DNA of 64,000 bases from NCBI GenBank assembly GCA_018296165.2, contig JACKQL020000019.1:682001-746000 (forward strand), read 5' to 3'. This document shows, piece by piece, positions 34,411 to 46,376 of the stretch. Origin of the DNA: Termitomyces sp. T153. Lineage: Eukaryota > Basidiomycota > Agaricomycetes > Agaricales > Lyophyllaceae. Made by a program: the position numbers and the translations under genes. The number at the start of each line of letters is the position of its first letter. Positions within the stretch are counted from its first letter, which is position 1. The notes below the pieces were generated by a model. The model was not told the origin of the DNA, made no database searches, and saw nothing but the letters and a program-made list of their open reading frames with translations.

Positions 34411-36532
34411 TCATTGGGTGAACATCACAACATCAATTAGCTGAGTCTTGGGTATAGCCGCCGGAAACGCCTTCCTCGCTAATCTAGTCCGCGTCTTTTG
34501 TTCATATGCATAGGCAAAGCCAACGAGGTCGAATTCTGAGAATGCGGTTCCAAGGAACGAAAGCCCGAATGGGACACCTGGTGCAGGGTATACGGTCTCT
34601 GGGCCTGCACGACCAATTGTGACGTTGTCGCTGAAGAAGCCAAGTGGTACTATAGATGCAAAATCAAAATCTAGCGGTGAAACTCTGCTATGGGGTACTT
34701 GCCAGTGACGATAGGATATCCTACGATGGCTGCAAGTCTGCGCGTAAGGAAATGATATTGGACTTTAGCATCCAGAACAAACCTGCAGGAACTGTAGTAA
34801 ACCCATCGGCAGGAAGTACCAGGGCATCGAGATCGTGAGCCTGAAGAGCAGCATCAATCCCCAGAGCTCCACCAAGCTCGCGGTCAGCGGCGAGGGAAGA
34901 AAAGTAGGCGGAGGTGAAACCATCTGTAGCTTCCGATTCAATCAAGCTGATGAATATGTGTCAAAAGTATGACTCGAAGTAGAAAGTCAATAAGAACGTA
35001 CATAGATTGATCCGTGAATCCAAGAGGCTCTTCCAGCGATGGATTGTCGTTGTTGAAAGCAATTAGGTCCGCGAGACTTCGTACTCCGGAAGGATTTGAT
35101 TTTAAACCTGCATAGTAATTGTTCAATTGCACCTAATAGAAGATTAGTCGGGCAAGCGAGAATCTCTGCGTCCCTCTGTATACCTTGAAGTCGACATCGA
35201 GGACGACAGTCTCGTTGTTTGATGCCAAAATCTCATCAGCCGAGGGCAAATCAGCTGGATCAACGATTGTAGCACCCAGGCCACGCAACACAGCAAGAGC
35301 CTCTTCGAAAGCAGTCGAGATGTCGGTATCTGTGGCATCGAGGAACACTCGACGAGGTACCCCGATTCTTTTACCATCGAGTGCGTCATTCTTGAGGGCT
35401 TGTGTGAAGTCAGGGACGACTGGTGGTTGAGCAAGAGTGAAATTGTCATTCGGATCAGGGCCAGCAATGATGGAAAGGACGATTGCAGCGTCTGTCATTG
35501 AGCGCGCCATAGGTCCGACGGTGTCTTGGTGTTCAGATATTGGTATTACTAGGATAGATGAATTCTAATATGAGGAATGAACACTTTGCTTTACCTCCAG
35601 CTCGCGAAGTAAGCCCCACAGTGGGTTTTATACCTGCGATGTTGTTGTGGCTCGAAGGACAAGTGATGCTACCATCCGTCTCTGTCCCAAGAGTCACGGC
35701 TACCAAGCCGATAGAAGCAGCGATACCTGAGCCGGAAGAAGACCCACATGGATCAGCGTTCGGAAAGTAAGCATTGGTGGACTGGCCGCCTCTGCCAGAC
35801 CAACCAGACGCAAGGTTTCCGCGAAACTCAGCAAATTCTGAAAGATTGGCTTTACCTGGTGATTATGAGGGGTCAAGTTTGAATAATAAATAATTGAGGG
35901 TATATGGCCTACCGAGTATGATGGCACCAGCCTTGCGCAGACGTTTGACGACTCCAGCGTCATCGGGAACAACGGATCCAAGGAGACTGAATGAACCCGC
36001 AGTTGTATTCATGCCTATCACAAAGTCTTAGAATAAAATTTTCCCCCACACAACGTGAAGTCACCCTCAGAGGCGATAGTTGCAATGTTGTCCTGAATCA
36101 CGGTGACATATGTATGATATAGGACAGAATCAAGTGGTCTTTTTACCTTCAGCAAAATGGGGATCCCGTGCAACGCACTTCGCGGGCCTTGAGTCTTGCG
36201 TTCGATGTCGAGCGCCTCTGCGGTGGCAATGGCAGACGGATTTGTCTCAATCACGGCACGAAGAGCTGGGCCTTTTAGATTGACTTCTTCAATACGAGCA
36301 AAGTAGGCCTGGCACAGAGGATGACATTCAATTGGGATTGATAAGAATAGAAACGTACCTTCACGAGATCAACACTTGAAAAATGGCCAGCGCTCAGGCC
36401 AGCTTGTAGTTCAGCTATCGAGGCCTCGTACAGATCAGGTAAAGCAATCGATTTTCTGACTTGGGGGAGTGTTGCCGACCACAAAGGCTGGATCAGAACG
36501 CAGACGAAGAATAAAAACATGAAAATTGTCAT
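34411..36532 (-). CDS. amidase signature-family amidase 1, secreted
   Basis: Hydrolyses C-N amide bonds using the Ser-cisSer-Lys triad. Exons (transcription order): 36532-36359, 36308-36147, 36092-36065, 36014-35913, 35855-35595, 35548-35184, 35132-35002, 34946-34783, 34729-34703, 34649-34411; all phases fit. N-terminal MTIFMFLFFVCVLIQP is a clear signal peptide, so it is likely exported. Motifs: HGIPILLKDNIAT (catalytic Lys), ASGWSGRGGQSTNAYFP, DPCGSSSGSGIAASIGL, GTETDGSITCPSSHNN (cis-Ser and nucleophile Ser), GIKPTVGLTSRAG, then VPRRVF, and the C-terminal PGVPFGLSFLG. The intron between exons 9 and 10 has a GC donor (GCAAGT). A second intact copy is at 50902-52973. Likely frees ammonium or organic acids from extracellular amides; the substrate is unknown. 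Confidence 0.93.
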
Positions 36533-36559
36533 GGTAAGGACCTGCAAGTCGCAACTATC

Positions 36560-37125
36560 GAGATAAGACTAGAAGACAAGCATTATTTGTACCCTTTTCA
36601 GAGAGATCACATATGTTCACGCAAGGTCGAATTTGATAGCAGGAGAATAATATGCCCAATGCGGACAGGTAAGTCTTCGACATGTTAGCAGACATCTGGG
36701 ACAAGTAGATAGACTGAGATAGATCTTCGAGGCCAATTAAAAATGGATCATGCCGAAGATAAGACTGGGAGTCAGGTAGTATTTGAAACAAGTCCCATAT
36801 ATTCATGGAGGGCTGAGTCAGATAGCAGGAGAATAACAACACCCAAAAAACGTAGCCAGATAGCCTTCGACACTTCAAGAGATATGTGGTATATTAGATG
36901 ATGATTTCTGAAGCCAGAGAACAATAGAAAACACCAAGATAAGACTAGGAGATAGGTGTGAGACCTGTTCACAGAGAATGTCGTGGGAGATTGAAAAAGA
37001 TAGCAGGAGAATTTTGACACTGCCTGTTTGGGGCAATTTATCTCGCGTAGTTGTTCGTACTTCGACGAGATGTGCGAGATGTGCCTGATTCTCGTCTATA
37101 GAGTGATGTACGGAAATTCGCACGA
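36560..37125. repeat. three ~190-bp tandem repeats upstream of amidase 1
   Basis: Units start near 36560, 36755 and 36940. Each begins GATAAGACT.G.AG, has a central TTCA-containing block, then GATAGCAGGAGAAT about 80-90 nt later, and a CTTCGACA-type block. Divergence is moderate. The array starts about 30 bp upstream of the amidase ATG, so it occupies its promoter/5' region, and it contains many GATA cores, which are potential GATA-factor sites. Confidence 0.7.
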
Positions 37126-38144
37126 TTCATCAGTGAAAGTTTCAAAGGTTTCTTGCTACTGTGCAACTGAGGGTTCGTTTGTAGAGCTGTATCCGGCACC
37201 AGTCGATCAGTTTCACAACCACGGCAAATAATTATTCGCAACAGAGACACAAAAAGCACGTACGTTCGGGTGTGGTATCCTGCAGATCCGCCTCCGTTAG
37301 CACGAATCATCGACCTTTTCTGATAATGAGACGATGATAGGGAAGTAAAAACAAATAATCGAGGAGATAAAATATCCTCAGAATAACGTCACAGTATATC
37401 ATGAAAGAGTAGAAAATGCTTTACGACCAACTTTCTCAACTGGGTGTTGAGAGTCAGTGCCAGGAGTGCACAACTAGAACCACGTGATCGCGTGTAGACA
37501 TTTTTTCGTTCCTAGATGTCCTCGTACTTTATAGTCTATTCGTCTATTAAATACGAGGACATCAGTCTACGCAAATTCTACCAGACTATCATTTCTGTTT
37601 TCTGTCTCAGTCTGTTCCCCTGCGAGAAACCTGCTGCAACACTGGGATCAATCGTCATTGCTATCCCATCTTCGTCGGTCACGCATTTGAACGACGATCT
37701 CGGTGAACGGGATGGACTCTCATTGCCACTTCCCGGGTCACCGGTGGATTTCCTAGTATCTCCACTCTCTGACCTTTTTGTACCCACGAGGATCCTTTCT
37801 TTCTTTCCAAATATCACCGATCTGACGTGGTTCAGACGGCGATTCGGATGCCATACTGGAAACCATATAGTGCCCTTCAATGCATATAAATAAAATACTC
37901 ATTATCTAGGAAATGTACACCAATTATAGTTTAGGTTGTCCTTAAATGCGTTGTTGGGTATCAGAATGGAAGGGAGAAAGGGGTACTATTACCATTCAAG
38001 GAGTATGAAAAGTTAGGTATAAGGTTAAGCTTCAGAGATATGCTTCAAATTGAATATACACTCATCGCATCTGAAAAAAAAACACACGGGCAGATAAAGG
38101 GATCTTCAGAAATACAAATTAAGTATACAATGATGACAGTACGA
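37126..38144. other. intergenic, one weak open frame
   Basis: A 125-codon ATG-started frame on the plus strand (37516-37893) begins MSSYFIVYSSIKYEDISL and resembles nothing I know. An overlapping minus frame is equally open, so neither is called. GATGTCCTCGTA (37515-37526) and TACGAGGACATC (37551-37562) form a 12-bp inverted repeat. The right end is the 3' flank of the nitrite reductase. Confidence 0.35.
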
Positions 38145-41100
38145 CTACCATTCTAAGCTGCCACATCCATGTCCGCAAGACGATGAAACATCCGTCGTCA
38201 GACTTTTCAGACCTACCACATTAATCTGTGTCGCTGCGTTAAGCCCGAACGCTTCCGACTCAGCTTGTCTGACAAGCCACTTATCAGTACCAATCACGGC
38301 ATCGAGCTCTTCCGCCGGAGGGAGTAAAAGTTGAATTTCTTCCTTCCCGTCTGGGTTCTCACGTGTATCAAATGTTAGGATTTGATAGTCCGGGTCGTTT
38401 AGGCATTCGCCGCCAGTGAGGGCGAAGTTACGCTTGTGGAGTGGACAGGAGACATACTGAAGAATAGGTGAACTCGTGCTATGAAAGATGTTCAAGGGAA
38501 GAAAGAACCCACGAGATTGCCGTTAGCCGTATCACCGATGATACCATGATCAAGAACAAATGCTCTATCGACTCATGACCGCATGAAAAGATCATCATTG
38601 CGGGACTGCTCACCTTTTGTGAGGACACATCTGCTGTGTAGCGTAATACCCCTTATCCGGGACATGGAAAATTGCGAGTTGTGAATTCCCATACTTAATA
38701 GCTGCGCTTGTCGTCCCAATATCATTCGGCAACATGTCAGCTACCTTCGCAACAGTCACCCACTTCCACTCCGATTTAGCAGTCACATTCTCGTAGGAAA
38801 ATTTGACTGGAGGGTAAGCCTTTGGCCAGTCCGCAGGACGGGGCTGCCCACGTTCGTTGACGACTTCGCTTTGAGGGAGTTTTTCGTCGGTGTTGACAAA
38901 TTGCTTGAATCGTTTGCGCTTTGAGGGGTCTGTGATTGAGTGGAGGTGAACAAAGAGGACGAGTATCGGAAAATATGGGGAGGTACCTTTGACGGCCACG
39001 GCCCACTCGTCTTCGTATGTGCTTACGAGGTTGTCCATCAGAGCCTCCAAGTCCTTGCAGATTCCGAGTTCATCCTGAAGAATAACTTTACGAAGTTTCT
39101 AAAAGGTAAAGTATTAGCCATGCATTCGAAGATTGTCACTAGCTTACCTCGATCCCTCCTTCCATCCTTTCAATCCAGCGCGCAGTACGTTCAAGTCTGT
39201 CTGCAGTCATAATGTAGTACGCTAGGAATCGGTCAATGATACGGACGACCTTTGATGGCGGAACATCCCTGGCGAAGAGGTCGGCATGTCGCTACATCAC
39301 GCCATCAGCCTCTGCTAGCAGAAGAATGATATATCATATATACCGGATTGGCACCACCATTTCCTCCTAGGAAGACTACCGCTAGATGTTAGATGTTAAT
39401 CGAGAAGTGTGAAAGAAGGACCTACTGTTCCACCCCTTGTCTGTAGCAATAATACCGAAGTCCTTCCCTTGAGCCTCAGCGCACTCACGTACGCATCCTG
39501 ATACACCGCCTTTGAACTTGTGCGGGCTGCGAACACCTTTGTATCGGTTCTCGAGCTGCACAGCTAGACCAACGGAGTCGCCAACGCCGTAACGGCACCC
39601 TAAAGAGATCCAATGAGGATAACAGGAATGGAAACGAGAGACCTGAGGGGACGTACAGGTAGTACCAACGCAGGACTTGACGGTCCGCAGACTTTTGCCA
39701 TACGCATGACCACTTTCAAACCCGGCCTCGTTGAGCTCCTCCCAGATGGCGGGGAGGTCGTCCTTCCGTGCGCCGAACATATCTATGCGTTGGCCACCAG
39801 TAATCTGAACAAGGGGCAGTCAAAACGATCGGGGATAAGCGAGGCCATACCTTGGTGTAAAGACCGTACTTCTTTGCTACTTTCCCGATAACAATGAGAC
39901 CATCGGGGCTGATTTCGCCTGCGGGAATCCGGGGAACGACACTGAATGTTCCGTTGCGCTGCATGTTAGCCATCAGACGGTCATTGGTGTCTTGATTTTG
40001 ATGGTGTGTGGGCTTCATAACGTGTTCGTTGTACCTGTTCATTTCGTATTATAGTTAATGATCAACGATAAAGAGTACTTACAGACTGGAGAGTATACTC
40101 GCAACGGCAGGTTTACAAATCTCGCACCCGATAGAAGATCTATTGACGCCAATGGCCTTCATAATTTCCGTGAAGGAGCATAGGTTCTTGACTTTGACGA
40201 CGTTGAAGAGATCTTGCCGGCTCATTGCGAAGTGAGGGCACAGATTTGTATTTAGGGTTCGGCCGGCTTTCTTCATCTCTGCATTGAAGATTCTTGTTAC
40301 CTGTACGTCTCCGGTCAGGTAATTCGTTACTATCATCGAGTGCTTACCAGGGGGATACAACCACCGCACCCTGTACCGGCTTTGGTTTTGGCTTTAAGAT
40401 CGGGAATGGTGAGACATGTGCCGTCTCTAACGCGTTGGATAATGTCGCCTTTCATCACGTTCTGAGCGAGCGGAAGATTAGATAGTCATGTTGAGGGGAA
40501 GTGTCGGGAAGACATACATGACAGCTGCAGACTTGAGCGTCATCGTCGAGATCTCCTCCTTCATCATCTCCCGTCTTGGTACCCACGATGAACTGGGACG
40601 GGGGTACTTCGAGTGGTTTCTGAGGGAATATTAACACGACAGGAAAGCTGTAAGGAGGATGGGGTGGATAATCACCTTCTTCTTGATGATTGCGACGAGT
40701 TTAATAAAGTCTGACACATCACCCACCATCATCCCTCCAAGAAGGTACTTCCCATCGTCAGTGAATATGTATTTCTTGTACGTCCCGCCAAAAGGGTCTT
40801 TGTACACGAGACAGTTGATCGACTGGTCTCTTGGATCTTTGCCACCATGACCACCTTTGCGGGCTGAAGGAGCCTTCTCTGACTCGCATGAGGGGGGTGT
40901 TTTGGGATCTTTTGTCTCCTCTATGGAGATTTCGACGGCCGGGCGGTCGTGATCGAGGCTGTTAGTGTGTTTAGGACTCGCGGATCCGCTGATCTTGTGA
41001 GTTTTGCCTAAAGGTAGACGGCGATCGACAAAGTAGTCGCCGAAGGAAGCAACGTCAACGCCCATGAGCCTGTGTGGAGTGAGGTCATGTCGGGGGGTCG

Positions 41101-42624
41101 GAGCATGGAAAAGAAGAAACGGAGAAGGGTGGGCACTTACTTGAGTTTGGTGCTAAGATCGGGAGCGTTCATCATACGTGGGGCATGCGAGGCTGTCTGT
41201 GTGAGGTTAAAGGCAAGAATGTTTGCCATTTCGACTAGTATCAATAACTTGAGCAGGGTATATCTGGGAGGTCTAAGAGTAGACACGTACCACCAGGACC
41301 GATAAGACCATAACTATTTCCTCTCCAGTTCGCGCACTCACCGATAGCGTACACATTATCAACAGACGTCTTCAAGTCGTCGCCAACGATGATACCTCCC
41401 CGAGAATGGCATGTTAGTCCATTAGCTTTCGCCATGTCATCTCGGGGTCTAATACCGATAGCATAGATGACCAAATCTGCCTCGAATATCGACCCATCTT
41501 GGAGTTCAAACCCGGCAAATATTTCTACATCAGAACCCGAGCCGTCCTCGGCCACACGTACGCGGGTGATTTGACGCGCAGGTGAACATCGGGTAAGCAC
41601 TTGGACGCCCATTGCCTCAATTTGGTGGAGGACCATTTCGCCGGCTTCGGCGTCTAGTTGACGTGAAAGGGGGTAGGCTTGTCTGTTGATGATACTGACA
41701 CGGGATATTCTATGTAATGTGCGTCATGGAGATTAAATCTAAAGGAGAGATAAGATGAGCACGACATACGAGGGCATGTCATATACTGCCTTTGCGGCTT
41801 CTAAACCCAATAGGCCACCACCAACGACGACGGCGTGTTGGATGGAAGGTTGTTCAGCGTAGGCGATGATACCTTCCAAATCAGCGATGTTACGATAGAC
41901 GAAGACTCCTCGTGTTGTTTCTGGACCATTGGATGGGACATATGGAGGAAGGTCGGCGCGAGAACCGGTGGCAATAACACATTTACTGTAAGAGAACGAA
42001 CGGTTCTTGCTGGTATGGACGAGGTTTTTCTCGGGCGATAGGTGTGTGACCGTTTCTGATAGGTGATAGCTTAACCTGTGAGGATGATGCTGCGCATACC
42101 AGGATGGCGGGTTGAGGTATAGATCCTCGATCTAAAATGAATCGTAAGATGGGAAGATTGAAAAAGTATCGGTTAGATCGACTTAGTACATTACGATGCT
42201 CGAAATATTCTGTCAAACTGTGATGTATACATTGAGAACGGGCCCGACGCTGTAGAAATTCAGTACGCACCCAACACGATTATAAGCCAAATGGCTCTCT
42301 TCTCCACAAGTAACAATAAAGTATTTCTGATCTACATCCAAGTTCAATAATTTCTCGATGAAGGCTGTAAATGGAAACGGTCGTGGACACATTCACGGCA
42401 ATGATGGATTTGAGTCGTACCAATTCCAACCATTCCAAGGCCCACTGACACTAAATTAGAACATAAGAAGATAGCAAGATACATGAGCACGACGCACCGA
42501 CGAAGACGACTTCACGTCCTTCAGGAACTTGAACGCCTGGAGCATAACCAGGTGTAGTTACTGGATTCAGTGCAGAAGGATAGTGTAGGACAACGTCCAC
42601 GCCGTTTGATACAGTAGAAGTCAT
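38145..42624 (-). CDS. niiA: assimilatory nitrite reductase, NAD(P)H-dependent
   Basis: Reduces nitrite to ammonium with six electrons. 20 exons (transcription order): 42624-42498, 42450-42421, 42364-42271, 42217-42190, 42131-41770, 41709-41291, 41234-41141, 41069-40676, 40619-40518, 40461-40348, 40300-40083, 40034-39851, 39804-39657, 39599-39426, 39381-39344, 39291-39148, 39098-38987, 38929-38614, 38564-38513, 38456-38145; 1,153 aa, as usual for fungi. Order of domains: FAD/NAD(P)H oxidoreductase (HAVVVGGGLLGLEAAK, VYAIGECANW), BFD-like [2Fe-2S] (QVCSCHNVMKGD, GTGCGGC), sulfite/nitrite reductase halves with siroheme/[4Fe-4S] (RTVKSCVGTTWCRYG, KFKGGVSGCVRECAEAQG), C-terminal Rieske-like part (QMCPHKR, SCPLHKRNF). 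Divergent from the nitrate transporter across a 1-kb shared promoter. Confidence 0.97.
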
Positions 42625-43656
42625 GGTTGTTCTCACAAAGCAGACAGAGTGCGAAAGCTACGCAAGAAGTTCGGGCTTAGAAAAGGGCACATTTTGATTT
42701 CCAGTGGGAAACCAGTGGGAGAACGGAATAACGGCAATGGTAGCAGCAAGGACCTGGTGACCATGATAAATCCTGTATTGGAGTTAGCAGTAGGTAACTC
42801 CATTTCTCAATACGGGGACTGTTTTACGATAAAACCAAAGGCGAGAAAGTTAAGTTGGATGAGTCGATCGATCGGGTATCTCCGACCGATCTGGACAAGT
42901 TCAAACACGCAAAATTTTCAACTTTTCAACCCACGTCAATCTTCTGGAGAGGCAGGTGGCTTAAGAATCTTTCATGCTGATGAACGCTAGATCCAGCCTT
43001 ATGATCCCTATCGAAACATTCCTGGCAGTTCGGTGATTACGCAATACTTATATCTCCGAACAACTGTCATCGTTTTGTCCATTCCACCAAGTGAACTATC
43101 ATCTTGCAGTCTTTGCGAGTGCTATCTTATCTTGAAATGCTGATTGACCGTACTAGCAGACTTGTTCAGCTGTCCTCGAGTCGAAAGGGGGACACAGTCC
43201 GTATTTAGCTTATCACTTGGCGAGCTTCAGGGAAGAGCACCGATCCTTCAGAGATAAGGCCTTTATTTTGGCTAGGAAGCATCAAACTCTCCAGAGATAG
43301 AGAGCAAGCAACTTTCTACAAGATTGACAGCAGATGGTATTCGAATCTTTCTCCCATGTCTCGTATCCTTCTCGTCTCAGTACCTTGATTAAACAACTCA
43401 AATTCCTTCAGGTACTTATACATTGAGTCTAAGCCTTCAGAGTCTTATTTTTAGTCTATACTTGCGTTGTATTTGTGAGCGCTTGACTGGAGGTGCAGCT
43501 GCTGTGACTACATCTCTCTATTTCTATCGTCAAGCATATCAATTGTCCTGCTTCTTGTGTGCATTTTTCTTCCCAGACGTTTCTGCCTGGCCGAAGAACG
43601 CCTTCAGATCTAGTCTATTGGGGAATTTGATCGCTACCCAACAGCATCCCTTTATC
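42625..43656. promoter_or_regulatory. bidirectional promoter niiA / nitrate transporter
   Basis: 1,032 bp between divergent ATGs. GATA cores that could bind an AreA/Nre-type nitrogen activator: 42765-42770 (GATAAA), 42828-42833, 43122-43131 (CTATCTTATC, complement of GATAAGATAG), 43210-43215 (TTATCA), 43253-43258 (GATAAG), 43296-43300. The tandem GATAAGATAG also occurs upstream of the nitrate reductase. I saw no convincing NirA/Nit-4 box. Binding is inferred, not shown. Confidence 0.6.
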
Positions 43657-45589
43657 ATGACTAAAGATAGCAGAGTCGTCATTGCGCCTCCAGCCTTTGC
43701 CTGGTATCATCTATGGAGCCCCGCCATCGTCAATCCAGTCAATCTCAAGAGCTATACTATCCCGCTCCTTAACCTCCGTGACCCTTACGCACGGGCATTC
43801 CACCTCAGCTGGCGTAAGCATTTTCTCTCTCATCTCAGTCGTACGAAATTCGCTGATATCGTAGTGGGCTTCTTTGTCGCTTTCCTCTCATGGTTCGCGT
43901 TTCCCCCACTCATCCCCGATGCCATCAAGGTGGATCTCAAACTCACCAACGAACAAGTGAACAATTCTAACATCGTCGCTTTGGTTGCGACCCTAATCAT
44001 CCGGTTTGCCGTTGGACCCATAGTCGATGCGTTCGGACCCCGAAGGGTTATGGCGGGTCTTCTTGTGCTGGGTGCCATACCTTCTGGGCTGGCTGGAACG
44101 GCTCACAGTGCGAACACGCTGTATATTATACGTTTTTTCATCGGAATTCTTGGTGGAACGTTTGTCCCGTGCCAGGCGTGGACTTCATCGTGGTTTGATA
44201 AGAATTGTGTGGGGACAGTCAATGCTTTGGTAGGTGGTTGGGGTAATATGGGGTACGTCACTTCGTCGACCATTCGAACAAATTCTCAGCGAGGTTGATC
44301 TGAACAGAGGTGGCGCCACATTTGCTGTCATGACTTCGTTATATGCAGCGCTCATTCAAACAGGTATGACCCCACATGTCGCCTGGAGAGCGTCTTTCGC
44401 TATCGTCCCGTGGGTACATTTATTTTTTAGCCCTATTTTACCTTTTTACACCTTCTTTCTTCGAAAGGCTCCCGTGTCTTCTCCTCGTTGCACTCATGAT
44501 CCTGATCTTCGGACAGGATCACCCCGTGGGCAAATGGTCCGAGCGCCAGAATCTCCCTGCCACCACAAGACTTGAGAAACAAGGACGCCGCATTCATCTC
44601 CTAGTGGACGAGAAGAATTCCTCAAAACAGAAAGATAGGCACAGCAAGGACTTGGAGAACCGAGTCACTGTTCATTCTGTGGACGATCCCGGTCTCGATG
44701 TTGTCGATTCTACTGTCGATGTCGCGATTAATGAGAAATTGACTTTCGAGTCGGCTGCCCGTATTTTACTCAGCCCACTCACCTGGTTGCCGGCCCTTGC
44801 ATACCTCAGCACCTTTGGTCTAGAACTCGCTGTCGATGCTCAGATGGCGAATGTATTCTTCGCGCTATACAACAAACGTATTCAAGGTTTCGATCAGACT
44901 AAAGCCGGCTATTACACGTCGATTTTGTACGTTTACTTTCACTCGATATACTTTGCTACTTTAGCTTGCCTTAAAATTTCCGTGAAAGCTCGTTTCTAAG
45001 AAAACTCGTTTTCATTTTCAACAGTGGCTTTATGAACCTGTTCAGCAGACCCTTTGGGGGATACGTCGGTGATGTTGTGTACAGGAAATGGGGCACGAAA
45101 GGTAAAAAGTATTGGATGCTCCTTTGTGGCTCGATCATGGGTGTATCGTGCGTAGCCGGAGGCTTATACCTTGCTGGGAGCAAAAGTCCCTCAGGGCCAG
45201 ACTGTACGTGCACTTTTCTGATCTCTACATATGCTCTCGATGCATAATCTTGTTCTTTACAGTCGATGTCGTGATGGCCATCTTCTCTATCACCGCTGTT
45301 TTCTCGGAAATCGGAAACGGTGCCAACTTTGCTTTGGTACCGCATTGTAACTCGTACAATAACGTGAGTTAAACTTTCCTTTTCGAAAGGTATATCTGCT
45401 AAAAAAAGAATCGTGTATCGGTAGGGCGTGATGTCGGGTATCGTAGGATCCTTTGGTAACTTGGGTGGCATCATTTTTTCCCTTGTTTTCCGTTTCCAGC
45501 CGGCACAAGGGAAAGCGTTCTGGATCATGGGGGTCATCTGCATTGTTATTAATGCTGTTCTTGTCGTAGTTCCTGTACCAAAATTTTAA
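43657..45589 (+). CDS. nrt2: high-affinity nitrate transporter, NNP/NRT2 family
   Basis: Plasma-membrane nitrate:H+ symporter of the major facilitator superfamily, about 516 aa (fungal CrnA/NrtA type). Exons: 43657-43813, 43865-44252, 44308-44409, 44468-44926, 45025-45203, 45263-45363, 45425-45589. The start is MTKDSRVVIAPPAF; the open frame continues upstream but without family similarity. Marks: FHLSWLGFFVAFLSWFAFPP (TM1), FAVGPIVDAFGPRRVMAG (MFS loop), GTFVPCQAW, nitrate signature 1 GGWGNMGGGATF, a long hydrophilic central loop (~90 residues, KQKDRHSKDLENR) typical of fungal members, then nitrate signature 2 ANFALVPHCNSYNNGVMSG and GSFGNLGGI. Second gene of the cluster, read toward the nitrate reductase. 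Confidence 0.97.
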
Positions 45590-46376
45590 TTTAGAGTATT
45601 CTCAGCGTTAGTTATTACCCGTTATTCCCAGATGTCACCTTTCAATTTTTTCCGTCGTGATACTACAGGAAGGCTTCGGAGTCTCCGCAGAAGATAGGAA
45701 AGGCACCACACTTGTTAGGACAGCGAAACATGCTCGTATATGAAAAATAGTGGCGCGAAGACACCCAAGCGGGAGCATTGATTTTGCCCAAACGACCCAC
45801 GCGACTGCCCCCGGCAACATCCTATCAGGAGGATGAAGTTGAACTGCCTGGTGCCGGACGATGTGAAACATGGCAAGTGAGCCATTGAAGAAGAACTGGT
45901 CGCGGACACATGGCCCAATATCCTGCCAATAGGGATAAGACCGTGCAGGGCGTGGAAGTCAGTAAGTATGTATGTATGGGTTAGACCGTCTCCCGGACCG
46001 AAACCGTTAGAGGACGGTCCGGGGCTGCAGCTCGAGAGCGCGTCAGGACATTCCCCTACGGTGGACTAGGTACATCGCTTTAAAATTGAATTTCTGACCT
46101 GCTAGAAGCCAACTGTGTAGAAATATGTCTAGTAGTCCAGATAACCACCAAAGAAAAGTTCCGTTAAGGGGAATCGATGAGAAAAAGAAGACAAGGGACT
46201 CGGGATGCCGTCACTAAATTAGTTATTTGATAACGGTTCAGATAAGGACACCAAAGAAAACCCTTGTGTACAGCGGAGCATTGTTTGGAAAGTTCGGATA
46301 AGATAGTGCACAGTTTATTCTGCGAGGTCTTCGGCCACCCTTCACGTTGTTCCATTGCTTCCGGCTACCGTTGTAC
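45590..46376. promoter_or_regulatory. nitrate reductase upstream region
   Basis: 787 bp between transporter stop and reductase ATG. GATA cores: TGATAA at 46228-46233, GATAAG at 46241-46246, GATAAGATAG at 46297-46306, 71 bp before the ATG. A perfect 9-bp inverted repeat CCCGGACCG (45992-46000) / CGGTCCGGG (46015-46023) with CGG/CCG triplets could be a binuclear zinc-cluster factor site. No coding frame of note. Confidence 0.55.

Noticed and set aside
36560..37125. Tandem repeats as a CRISPR-like array
   Set aside because: Units are ~190 bp, diverged and only three, and the genome is eukaryotic.
37516..37893. 125-codon ATG frame as a gene
   Set aside because: An equally open antisense frame exists and neither has a motif; there is no evidence to choose.
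46347..46376. Extending nitrate reductase upstream of 46377
   Set aside because: The first ATG of the frame is at 46377; the earlier codons have no ATG and no family similarity.
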